DNA from: Chloroflexota bacterium
Lineage (GTDB): Bacteria; Chloroflexota; Limnocylindria; Limnocylindrales; CSP1-4
Assembly: GCA_021812735.1 (NCBI GenBank)
Contig: JAKAMV010000477.1
Span: forward strand, 1-7,632
Direction: 5' to 3'
Length of the DNA stretch: 7,632 nt
This document shows positions 1-5,470 of this stretch, piece by piece. Position 1 is the first letter of the stretch; each line of letters opens with the position of its first letter. The position numbers and the translations under genes were made by a program. Below the pieces are notes generated by a model that saw nothing but the letters and a program-made list of their open reading frames with translations, was not told where the DNA came from and did not search any database.

Positions 1-74
1 GCGAAACGGTGCGAGGCAACCTGATCCTCCCCGTGCGCCTGGTCGTCCGCGGATCGACCGGTCCTGCTCGCTGA
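1..74 (+). CDS. C-terminal end of a LacI-family transcriptional regulator (partial)
   Basis: Reading from base 3 gives a 23-residue tail, ETVRGNLILPVRLVVRGSTG then PAR, and a TGA stop at 72-74. The pattern 'hydrophobic-P-x-x-LVVRxST' is the usual end of LacI/GalR-family repressors, where it closes the periplasmic-binding-protein-like effector domain. The DNA-binding helix-turn-helix and ligand residues lie outside the window, so the effector cannot be read. The placement supports the call: about 100 bases downstream is a promoter with a LacI-type operator over its start, followed by sugar/polyol enzymes. I infer it represses that operon and perhaps itself. Only the tail is visible, so the family call rests on a short but characteristic motif. 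Confidence 0.68.
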   Translation, partial: ETVRGNLILPVRLVVRGSTGPAR

Positions 75-79
75 CTGAC

Positions 80-118
80 GGGCGCGACGCCCGGCGGCCC
101 GGCCATCTGGCGGCCCGG
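80..118 (+). terminator. possible weak terminator/structured spacer after the LacI gene
   Basis: GGGCG-CGA-CGCCC (80-92) forms a 5-bp hairpin six bases after the regulator stop. The 10-mer GGCGGCCCGG then occurs twice, at 93-102 and 109-118. There is no T tract, so intrinsic termination is doubtful; the structure may only be GC-rich spacer. Confidence 0.25.
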
Positions 119-139
119 TCACCCAGCGATCACTTCGCC

Positions 140-168
140 TTGCCTGCGCGTGGAGACTGCGCTAGAGT
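140..168 (+). promoter_or_regulatory. predicted sigma70-type promoter of the oxidoreductase/IolE-like operon
   Basis: TTGCCT (140-145) and TAGAGT (163-168) are separated by exactly 17 bases, matching the -35/-10 layout of housekeeping promoters (TTGACA, TATAAT). The expected transcription start is near 175, leaving an untranslated leader of about 115 bases before the ATG at 292. It is the best-formed promoter in the window, and it is followed immediately by a repressor-type dyad. Confidence 0.55.
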
Positions 169-173
169 GGCTC

Positions 174-187
174 TGAAATCGATACCA
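174..187 (+). promoter_or_regulatory. LacI-family operator over the predicted transcription start
   Basis: TGAAATCGATACCA has the central CpG dyad typical of LacI/GalR operators: TG..AT-CG-AT..CA, with 5 of 7 base pairs symmetric. It starts 5 bases after the -10 box, so a bound repressor would block initiation or clearance. The upstream gene ends like a LacI regulator, which makes local control likely. Binding itself is inferred. Confidence 0.55.
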
Positions 188-291
188 CGCCTCGGTCGCA
201 CGCCCCCCCTGGCTCCATGCCCGCCGGTGGGCTTCGCCCATTGCAACCAGTTGGATTCCGACCGGGATCGTCTCGGAGGCCTCGGATAGTC
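188..291 (+). promoter_or_regulatory. 5' leader of the operon with small hairpin and ribosome-binding site
   Basis: The leader holds a perfect small hairpin, TGGGC-TTC-GCCCA (228-240), and a Shine-Dalgarno GGAGG at 275-279, 12 bases before the ATG at 292. The SD sits inside the 8-bp palindrome GAGGCCTC (276-283), so local pairing could affect translation. An upstream in-frame ATG (217) exists, but its codons do not resemble the family N-terminus. Confidence 0.35.
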
Positions 292-1434
292 ATGGATCAG
301 CCAATTCGACTCGGTGTTGTTGGGCTCGGCCTGATCTGGCAGGCCGTCCACCTGCCGAACCTTCGCGGCCTTCGCGATCGCTACTCGGTCACCCACGTCT
401 GCGACCTGTCGCCGTCCCTCGCGGCAGCGACCGCGGACGAGCTCCCCGGCACCGTGGCCAGGTCGACCGATTGGCTAGCCGTCTGTGATGACCCGGACGT
501 CGATGCGATCATGTTCCTGACCCCGGGCGATCATGCGCCGCAGGTCCTCGGTGCGCTGCGGGCGGGCAAACACGTCTTGGTCGAGAAGCCACTCTGCGTG
601 ACCGTCCGCGAGGCGCGCGACCTAGAGCGCGCGGCGGCCGCGTCGGGTCGCGTTCTCCAAGTCTCTTACATGAAGATGTACGACCCGATCATCGACCAGG
701 CGCGCGAGGCTGTCGCCTCGATCGGTGCACGGCGAATCGTCCGGGTGACGGTGCTCCACCCTGCGGACGCTCCCCAATTCGAGCATGTCAACCTGCGCCG
801 GCCCGACGATGCCGACCAGGCGACGGTGGACGCGGACTCGGCGTACGCATTCGGTCGCACGGGCGAGGCCCTGCCGGGCGCCCCGCCAGCGCTTCGCCGG
901 CTGTATTGGAACCCGCTCCTCGGCTCGGTCTCGCACGAGATGTCATTGTTGCGCGCCCTGGGCATCGCGCTGCCGACGCGCTTCGAGGCAGCGCGGGCGT
1001 GGCCGTTCCGGCTCGACGCCCCAGCCGGGGAGCCGCCCTGTCTCCACGGATCGGCCGACCTGGGGGATGGCTCCACACTCGAGTTGTCATGGGCCTGGTT
1101 GCCCGACTACCCGGAATACACGGAGGAGATCGCCATCTTCGGGACGCAGGGCCGGCTGCGCCTGGAGATGCCCGGCCCGTATCTGCCGGCCCACCGAGCG
1201 GTGCTCCACCTCGAGCGCGCCACGGGCGGGATCCGCTCCTCGACCACGTATCGGGCAGGTCACGCGACGGGCTTCGTTCGCGAGGTCGAGGCGTTCGCGG
1301 ATTCGGTCATCGACGGAGCGCCGGTGCTCTCTACAGCCGCGGGAGCCGCCGCCGATCTGGCCTGTCTCCAGCAGCTGGTGGCCGCCATCGCCGCAGGCAA
1401 CGGCATCACGATCGGGACGGAGGCGGCAGCATGA
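292..1434 (+). CDS. Gfo/Idh/MocA-family NAD(P)-dependent oxidoreductase
   Basis: This is a 380-residue protein of the glucose-fructose oxidoreductase/inositol dehydrogenase family, which oxidises or reduces sugar and polyol hydroxyls with NAD(P) in the cytoplasm. A Rossmann fold opens it: GVVGLGLIWQAVH (residues 8-20) carries the dinucleotide-binding glycines, and the family hallmark EKP lies at 98-100 with its catalytic lysine at 99. SYMKMYDP follows near 125-132. GSVSHEMSLLRAL, with His215, corresponds to the conserved C-terminal-domain histidine helix. I chose the ATG at 292 because the Rossmann strand begins six residues later and GGAGG lies upstream; starting at 217 would add 25 atypical Arg/Pro-rich residues. 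Its TGA overlaps the next ATG, so the two are translationally coupled. With an IolE-like partner, inositol or a similar cyclitol/sugar is a reasonable substrate. However, the roughly 40-residue stretch before His215 (Asp/Ala-rich) and the length differ from classical IolG (about 340 residues), so the substrate is open. Confidence 0.9.
   Translation: MDQPIRLGVVGLGLIWQAVHLPNLRGLRDRYSVTHVCDLSPSLAAATADELPGTVARSTDWLAVCDDPDVDAIMFLTPGDHAPQVLGALRAGKHVLVEKPLCVTVREARDLERAAAASGRVLQVSYMKMYDPIIDQAREAVASIGARRIVRVTVLHPADAPQFEHVNLRRPDDADQATVDADSAYAFGRTGEALPGAPPALRRLYWNPLLGSVSHEMSLLRALGIALPTRFEAARAWPFRLDAPAGEPPCLHGSADLGDGSTLELSWAWLPDYPEYTEEIAIFGTQGRLRLEMPGPYLPAHRAVLHLERATGGIRSSTTYRAGHATGFVREVEAFADSVIDGAPVLSTAAGAAADLACLQQLVAAIAAGNGITIGTEAAA
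1419..1423 (+). promoter_or_regulatory. internal ribosome-binding site for the IolE-like gene
   Basis: GGAGG lies 7 bases before the ATG at 1431, inside the last codons of the upstream gene. It supports the ATGA-coupled start over longer in-frame extensions upstream. Confidence 0.7.
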
Positions 1435-2387
1435 CGATCCGGATTGGCACGGCGCCCGTCAGCTACGGCATCTTCGGGGCGTCGGGAGATCGCAGCGCCG
1501 GTGAGGCGCTCCTGGACACGGCGGCCGCCGCCGGGTTCAGCGGCCTCGAGCTCGGGCCGCCAGGTCTGTTCGGCACGCCCCGCCAGACCGGAGAGCAGTT
1601 CCGGCGCAGGAATCTGGCGATCGTCGGATCGTACATTCCGATTCACTTTGCCGCCGACGAAGCGACCGTAGCGCACGACCTGGTCGCGATGCGCACGACG
1701 CTCGAAGAGCTGTCGGTCGACGGGCCCACCGAAGCGCTGGCGATCCTTGCCGACGAGGGCTCGACGGCCCTGAGGGAGAACCCAGCCCGCAGCTGGACCG
1801 ATCGCAGCCTGGCTCTCGACGATGACGGCTGGCGCCTGCTCGGGCGCCGGCTCGAGGAGGCCCTGGCGATGGCGGCCGACGCGGGGGTGCCGACGAGCTT
1901 CCACCCGCACCTCGGGACTTTCGTCGAATCACCTTGGGAAATCGAGCGCCTGGTCGAGCTGACCGACGTGCGGCTGACCCTCGACACGGGTCACCTCGCC
2001 CTGGCCGGGGCCGACCCAGCCGAGGTCCTCGCGCGGTTCGGGGACCGGGTGAACCACGTCCATGCGAAGGACGTGCATCTCGATGTGCTGCGACGGGCCA
2101 AGTCGGAGCGGCGCACCGACTTCGAGACGTGGTTTGCGGACGTGTCGTGCCCGCTGGGGCAAGGGGATGCCAACCTGGACGTGTTCCTTGACGGGCTCGT
2201 CGGCCGCCAGTACGACGGGTGGATCGTGATTGAGCAGGACCACGCGCCCGCGCCGGCGGCCGCCTTCGCCGCCATCGCGGAGGAACAGGCGGGCAATCGC
2301 AGGTGGCTCGAGGCGGCGCTCACCGATCGGGGCGCCTCAGTGGAGGGACGGCTGGTCGCACATCTGCGGTCCGGCGGCGGGTCCTGA
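1431..2387 (+). CDS. IolE-like sugar phosphate isomerase/epimerase-fold protein (inosose dehydratase-type)
   Basis: This is a 318-residue member of the xylose-isomerase-like TIM-barrel family (AP endonuclease family 2 fold). The N-terminal strand IGTAPVSYGIFG (5-16) resembles the 'GIAPxxW' opening of IolE. FHPHLGTFVESPWEIERLVE (157-176), LTLDTGHL (182-189), NHVHAKDV (208-215) and WIVIEQD (264-270) follow the IolE order. Likely metal ligands are Glu166, Asp185, His211 and Glu269. IolE dehydrates 2-keto-myo-inositol in inositol catabolism, downstream of an inositol dehydrogenase, which fits the dehydrogenase encoded just before it. The ATG shares ATGA with the upstream stop and has a good SD. 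No other iol genes (iolB, C, D, A) are in view, so a related function, such as epimerising or dehydrating another keto-cyclitol or keto-sugar, is equally possible. I therefore give no gene symbol. Confidence 0.85.
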   Translation: MTIRIGTAPVSYGIFGASGDRSAGEALLDTAAAAGFSGLELGPPGLFGTPRQTGEQFRRRNLAIVGSYIPIHFAADEATVAHDLVAMRTTLEELSVDGPTEALAILADEGSTALRENPARSWTDRSLALDDDGWRLLGRRLEEALAMAADAGVPTSFHPHLGTFVESPWEIERLVELTDVRLTLDTGHLALAGADPAEVLARFGDRVNHVHAKDVHLDVLRRAKSERRTDFETWFADVSCPLGQGDANLDVFLDGLVGRQYDGWIVIEQDHAPAPAAAFAAIAEEQAGNRRWLEAALTDRGASVEGRLVAHLRSGGGS

Positions 2388-2406
2388 CCTCTTGTGTGGC
2401 GATCAT

Positions 2407-2433
2407 CCCGTGGGGGTTGGAAACCCGGATTCG
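2407..2433 (+). repeat. left 27-bp inverted-repeat arm
   Basis: It pairs with 2551-2577 at 25 of 27 positions; the mismatches are at arm positions 12 and 21. Similarity stops abruptly on both sides, as expected for element ends. Confidence 0.8.
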
Positions 2434-2550
2434 ATCATGCGACGAGGCCGTGGTACTCGTGGATGAGCCCGCCGAGCAGATCTCGTCGGTGGATGCGGGC
2501 GCTGCCGCCCGTAGAGACCACATCGGCGGATCGCACCGGGCTGATCCGTG

Positions 2551-2577
2551 CGAATCGGGGTTTCCGACCCCCACGGG
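2551..2577 (-). repeat. right 27-bp inverted-repeat arm
   Basis: This is the inverted partner of 2407-2433, starting CGAATCGGGG and ending CCCCCACGGG on the plus strand. Confidence 0.8.
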
Positions 2578-2710
2578 CGAGAGGGATGGTGCCTCCGATA
2601 CCGACCTCGGCGTGGAGGTGATCCGGTCGGCTTCTCTGGCAGCCGGGCGGCACATCGCCGTCTGATCCGTTGGCCGCTGGCCCGTCGGCCGTCCACGAGC
2701 CCGTGGCCGA

Positions 2711-3112
2711 TCAGGCCCCCTCGACGACGATGCCCATCGCGCGGGCGGCGTCAGCCTGCCGCCGATCGAAGGTCAGCATCACGAGCGGCTGCGGTAGGCG
2801 GTCTGCCGCGGCGAGGTGCAGCGCATCAAGCGTTCGAACCTGATACCGACAGCCGAGCTCGGATGCCCGCTGGAGGCAGGCGGGGTCGATCGGGACGACA
2901 TGGCAGCGTTCCCAATCCTCGCGAAGACCGCTCCATACGGGGGCGTCCTCGCCGCGATCGAAGCCGAGACGGCACAGCGTGATCTCGGCCTCGGTTCGCG
3001 CCACGGCAGATACGACCCACTCGGGATCCTCGCCCATCCGCCGAGCGACGAACGGGGAAGCCTCCTCCTCGACGTACCGCTTGACGAGCGCCGAGGTGTC
3101 GAGGAACAGCAT
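2711..3112 (-). CDS. vapC: VapC-type PIN-domain ribonuclease toxin
   Basis: This is a 133-residue PIN-domain protein, the usual VapC length. The N-terminus MLFLDTSALVKRYV supplies the first acidic metal ligand, Asp5. TEAEI has Glu41/Glu43, TLDALHLAAA has Asp96 and TFDRRQ has Asp116, giving the full acidic quartet for Mg2+/Mn2+-dependent RNA cleavage. VapC toxins cut tRNA or rRNA in the cytoplasm when not bound by antitoxin. The ATG (3112-3110) shares its A with the TGA of the antitoxin gene, so translation is coupled and the antitoxin is made first, as is standard. The active site appears intact. The specific RNA target cannot be inferred. Confidence 0.93.
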   Translation of the reverse strand: MLFLDTSALVKRYVEEEASPFVARRMGEDPEWVVSAVARTEAEITLCRLGFDRGEDAPVWSGLREDWERCHVVPIDPACLQRASELGCRYQVRTLDALHLAAADRLPQPLVMLTFDRRQADAARAMGIVVEGA

Positions 3113-3390
3113 CAGCGCTCGCGCAGCTCGGCGAGGACGTCCGCGCTCGACCTGCCCGACGGCGCGGGCACCGGCTTCGGGAGTCCCGGCAGCGTCCGGA
3201 GCCGGGGAGCGACCACGCCACCGGTCGCGACCAGCTCGTCGAGGCTGGCGGCCCGCCCCGCCGGGCTGACCGGCCCGATCTCGGCCGCCGGGACGCCGTC
3301 GACGGTGATGATCAGCCGCTCGCCGGCGTGCGCCCGCCGCACCACCCGGCTCGCCTGGTTTCGCAACTCCCGGATGGCAATTCGCTCCAT
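3112..3390 (-). CDS. Phd/YefM-family antitoxin (VapB role)
   Basis: This 92-residue protein opens with MERIAIRELRNQASRVVRRA and continues GERLIITVDGVPAAEIGPV, the typical Phd/YefM fold that binds the operator as a dimer. The Pro-rich middle (68-78) and acidic/helical tail SSADVLAELRER are where such antitoxins wrap and inhibit the PIN toxin. I chose the ATG at 3390 because the family begins exactly there; an upstream in-frame start would add 49 unrelated residues. There is no Shine-Dalgarno before it, but a -10-like box is close by, suggesting a leaderless mRNA. It overlaps vapC by one base. Autoregulation by the toxin-antitoxin complex is expected from the family but not shown. Confidence 0.92.
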   Translation of the reverse strand: MERIAIRELRNQASRVVRRAHAGERLIITVDGVPAAEIGPVSPAGRAASLDELVATGGVVAPRLRTLPGLPKPVPAPSGRSSADVLAELRER

Positions 3391-3397
3391 GACCGGT

Positions 3398-3403
3398 ACT
3401 GTA
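3398..3403 (-). promoter_or_regulatory. predicted -10 box for a leaderless antitoxin-toxin transcript
   Basis: On the coding strand TACAGT ends 7 bases before the antitoxin ATG, inside GTGCTACAGTAC. This spacing puts transcription start at or next to the ATG, which agrees with the missing SD. No good -35 is visible about 17 bases upstream (AATGCG). Confidence 0.45.
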
Positions 3404-3660
3404 GCACATGGACTACGCTCGCATTGTGGTCGCTGAGATCGCGCGAGCAGGAGCTGCCGCGAAGGGGCCGCTCTTTCGCCGCGCTCGTCATCGTCACCGT
3501 ACGGGTCACAGCGGGTCGAGAGCCAGGTTCGGGCCATCTGCGTCTCCGTGAGGCCCAGAGGCTCGAGATCGGCACCGCGAAGAGGCAGTCACCGAGGCCG
3601 TACACGCACGGGCCCGTGTGCAGCACGCCCAACGGTACCGGCCCGGCCGGACCTCCGGAG

Positions 3661-3685
3661 GGTGGTCGTGCCCCGAAGGACCACC
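3661..3685 (+). promoter_or_regulatory. leader hairpin upstream of the GGDEF gene
   Basis: GGTGGTC (3661-3667) and GACCACC (3679-3685) form a perfect 7-bp stem with an 11-base loop, ending 50 bases before the ATG. It directly follows the palindrome CCTCCGGAGG. It could be leader structure or a regulator site; nothing distinguishes the two. Confidence 0.35.
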
Positions 3686-3735
3686 GACCCTTGGGCAGGC
3701 AACATCCCGCCCGACCATTGCCCGGAGCCACACCC

Positions 3736-5088
3736 ATGCCGCGTCTGACCAGCCGGGTCTTCACCGATCTCGCGCTCTGGATGGTGGGCTTCGGCGTCCT
3801 CATCGGGCTCGTTTTTCCTCCGTTCTGTCTCCTCCTTGGGCTTCCGGAGGCGCGGGTCATGACCCCCGCATTCTTTGCCTCGACCCTGGTCGCCGGCTTG
3901 GCGGTCGGGGGCGTCAACTTCGGGCTTTCGCGACTCGTGGTCGGGCGACGGCTGCGGCTGCTTGCCGACCGGATGGGAACCGTCGAGCAGCAGCTGACCG
4001 ATGCGGTCTTCAGCCATGACTGGACCAGCTGTGATCCGGAGCGCTGCGCGCTCCCGGTCGATTCGGCGGACGAAGTGGGAGCCAGCGCCGGCGCGTTCAA
4101 CCGCCTGATCGCGACCCTCGCCCGCAGTCACATGGTCGAGACGGCGATGCGCGACTTCAGCGCGGTGCTGTCCAGCGAGTTCGAGCTCGAGGGCCTCAGC
4201 AATGCGGCGCTCGATGGCCTGCTGCGCCATACCGGGGCGGCGGCGGGTGCGATCCTCGTCGCCCGCGAGGACACGATGGAGCCGCTGGCCAGCCACGGCC
4301 TTCGCGGGACCGAGAGCCTCGCGGGCAACGACCACGTGCGGCGGGTGCTGCGCCTCGGTCGGACCGAGCACCTGCGGGTCGAGACGCCCGAGATCAGCAT
4401 CGACTCGCTGCTCGTCGGCCAGGCCGCCCGCGAGATCCTCGTGGCGCCGATCACGTTCAAGAGCGTGCCGCTCGGGTTGATCGTCCTCGCCACGTCCGGG
4501 CACTTCGAACGCGACAGCATCCGCCTGCTCGAGCAGTTGCGCGCTGATCTCGCCCTGGCGGTCAACAACGCTCTCGCCCATGATCGGCTCGAACGCCTGG
4601 CCGCTGTGGACCCGCTGACGGACGCGTACAACCGGCGGTTCGGGCTCGCCCGCCTGCGCGAGGAGTTCTCGCGGGCCGTACGCGCCGAGAACCCGCTCGG
4701 AGTCCTAATGCTCGACATCGACCGCTTCAAGACGGTCAACGACACCTACGGGCATGTCGTGGGTGACCGCGTCCTGCGCGCCGTCGCCGCCGCCTGCCGG
4801 CGCGTCCTGCGTGAGGGCGACGTCCTCATCCGCTACGGCGGGGAGGAGTTCCTCGTCCTGCTGCCCGGGGCAGGTCCCGCGGACGTCCGACACATCGGCG
4901 ATCGGGTTCGTCGCGCGGTCGCGGAGACCTCGGTCGAGGACGGGGAGCTGCGGGTCGGCGTCACGGTCAGCCTCGGCGGAGCCACTTACCGGGAGTCCAC
5001 GGACTCCACGGACGCTCTCGTCGCCCTTGCCGACGGCGCGCTGTACGAGGCCAAGGAAGGCGGCCGCAACCGCCTGGTCTTCGCATAG
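3736..5088 (+). CDS. membrane-anchored HAMP-GAF-GGDEF diguanylate cyclase
   Basis: This 450-residue protein likely makes cyclic di-GMP from two GTP at the inner face of the membrane. Two hydrophobic segments (about 11-36 and 43-68) are joined by a very short loop. A HAMP-like linker follows (about 66-130, with DEVGASAGAFNRLI), then a GAF-like domain (about 139-283), then GGDEF (about 288-450). The GGDEF domain has DPLTDAYNRR (292-301), the metal/GTP aspartates in LDIDRFK (Asp327, Asp329), the active-site GGEEF at 368-372 and an intact inhibitory I-site RxxD (Arg359-Asp362) at the standard five-residue spacing. Activity and product inhibition are therefore expected. The short external loop argues that input is sensed in the cytosol by GAF or in the membrane. 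The HAMP-like linker contains a Cys99-x4-Cys104 pair. The ATG at 3736 has GGAG (3724-3727) 8 bases upstream; the open frame extends 136 codons further, but without membrane-protein character. Confidence 0.92.
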   Translation: MPRLTSRVFTDLALWMVGFGVLIGLVFPPFCLLLGLPEARVMTPAFFASTLVAGLAVGGVNFGLSRLVVGRRLRLLADRMGTVEQQLTDAVFSHDWTSCDPERCALPVDSADEVGASAGAFNRLIATLARSHMVETAMRDFSAVLSSEFELEGLSNAALDGLLRHTGAAAGAILVAREDTMEPLASHGLRGTESLAGNDHVRRVLRLGRTEHLRVETPEISIDSLLVGQAAREILVAPITFKSVPLGLIVLATSGHFERDSIRLLEQLRADLALAVNNALAHDRLERLAAVDPLTDAYNRRFGLARLREEFSRAVRAENPLGVLMLDIDRFKTVNDTYGHVVGDRVLRAVAAACRRVLREGDVLIRYGGEEFLVLLPGAGPADVRHIGDRVRRAVAETSVEDGELRVGVTVSLGGATYRESTDSTDALVALADGALYEAKEGGRNRLVFA

Positions 5089-5166
5089 CCAAGGGGCCGC
5101 CGCCAGCCCAGCACCTACCACGGTGGCTTGTGGAGCGGGGAGGGTGGATCGGACCCGAGGCGTGCC

Positions 5167-5460
5167 ATGCGAATGGGGCGTGGGGCAACATACGGCGGCT
5201 CCGACGCGTCGCACACCCGATGGTGCACCCCGCAGAAACTCGTCTACAACCTGACCTACCAGGCCTCGCACTTCCCGACCGACAACGCGAAGCGGTACAT
5301 CGCCTGCCACGAGCTGGGGCACACGGTCGGCCTCCGGCACCCGCTGTCGAGCGAGCCGCAGGCGACGTGCATGCAGAACGCGGGGATCTCGCCGAAGTAC
5401 GTCCCGACGTACACGACGACGTCGACGACCGAGCGGGCGCAGATCGCGTCCCACTACTAG
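5167..5460 (+). pseudogene. C-terminal metzincin metalloprotease fragment (short ORF with intact zinc site)
   Basis: Residues 48-58 of this 97-residue frame read HELGHTVGLRH, the full metzincin zinc motif HExxHxxGxxH (His48, His52, His58; catalytic Glu49). Met69 in TCMQN sits where the Met-turn belongs, 11 residues after the third histidine. Cys47 and Cys68 flank these elements and could form a disulphide, as in small secreted actinobacterial-type matrixin/snapalysin-like proteases. Such enzymes are exported and normally have a signal peptide and a prodomain or N-terminal beta-sheet; none is present here, so I read it as an N-terminally truncated remnant. A GAGG at 5157-5160, 6 bases before the ATG, could still give expression; a TTG start at 5128 is an alternative. 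The GGDEF gene ends 78 bases upstream and a lipoprotein starts 10 bases downstream. Confidence 0.6.
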
Positions 5461-5470
5461 GGGTGACGGA

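Larger units (their letters stand above)
2407..2577. mobile_element. 171-bp inverted-repeat element, MITE-like or insertion-sequence remnant
   Basis: The arms at 2407-2433 and 2551-2577 are inverted copies of each other over 27 bases with two mismatches; both begin CCCGTGGGGGT when read inward. Each arm can itself fold: GGGTT-GGA-AACCC at 2414-2426, and an equivalent small hairpin in the other arm. The centre has another perfect hairpin, CGGGCG-CTGC-CGCCCG (2496-2511). On the minus strand a short frame ends at 2435, right at the inner edge of one arm, with the tail RIHRRDLLGGLIHEYHGLVA. This looks like the end of a lost transposase-type ORF, but that resemblance is from memory and is weak. 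I see no target-site duplication (left flank GATCAT, right flank CGAGAG). An alternative is a large RNA stem-loop. Confidence 0.5.
2388..2710. other. gene-free spacer between the iol-like operon and vapC
   Basis: These 323 bases contain no convincing gene. They hold an inverted-repeat-bounded element (2407-2577). A weak dyad, CTGATC (2662-2667) with GATCAG (2709-2714), spans the end of vapC and could contribute to convergent termination, but it lacks a T tract. Open frames here are short and change sense across the repeats. Confidence 0.5.
3391..3735. other. divergent intergenic region between antitoxin and GGDEF gene, with dyads
   Basis: These 345 bases hold no gene I accept, although an open frame runs through in phase with the GGDEF gene. 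They carry the 12-bp palindrome CACGGGCCCGTG (3607-3618), the 10-bp palindrome CCTCCGGAGG (3652-3661), a 7-bp hairpin GGTGGTC/GACCACC (3661-3667, 3679-3685), and a 5-bp pair GGGCA/TGCCC (3693-3697, 3719-3723) abutting the ribosome-binding site. No clear -35/-10 pair for the GGDEF gene was found. I compared it by eye with the GEMM c-di-GMP riboswitch and saw no match. Confidence 0.45.

Noticed and set aside
217..291. Earlier ATG for the oxidoreductase
   Set aside because: The added 25 residues are Arg/Pro-rich and precede the Rossmann strand; the ATG at 292 has the SD at a workable distance.
906..1430. 525-base in-frame extension upstream of the IolE-like gene
   Set aside because: It lies in the wrong frame inside the dehydrogenase gene; the ATG at 1431 has a good SD, ATGA coupling and the family N-terminus.
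2435..2653. 72-codon minus-strand ORF as a real gene
   Set aside because: It crosses one inverted-repeat arm, has no SD or coherent domain, and only its last 20 or so residues look like a possible transposase tail.
3540..3735. GEMM c-di-GMP riboswitch before the GGDEF gene
   Set aside because: The conserved GEMM core segments and tetraloop-receptor arrangement could not be found by eye; only generic dyads are present.
3589..4581. 330-codon minus-strand open frame opposite the GGDEF gene
   Set aside because: It is antisense to a clear HAMP-GAF-GGDEF protein, rich in Arg, Gly and Pro, has no domain motif, and follows from GC-rich codon bias on the other strand.
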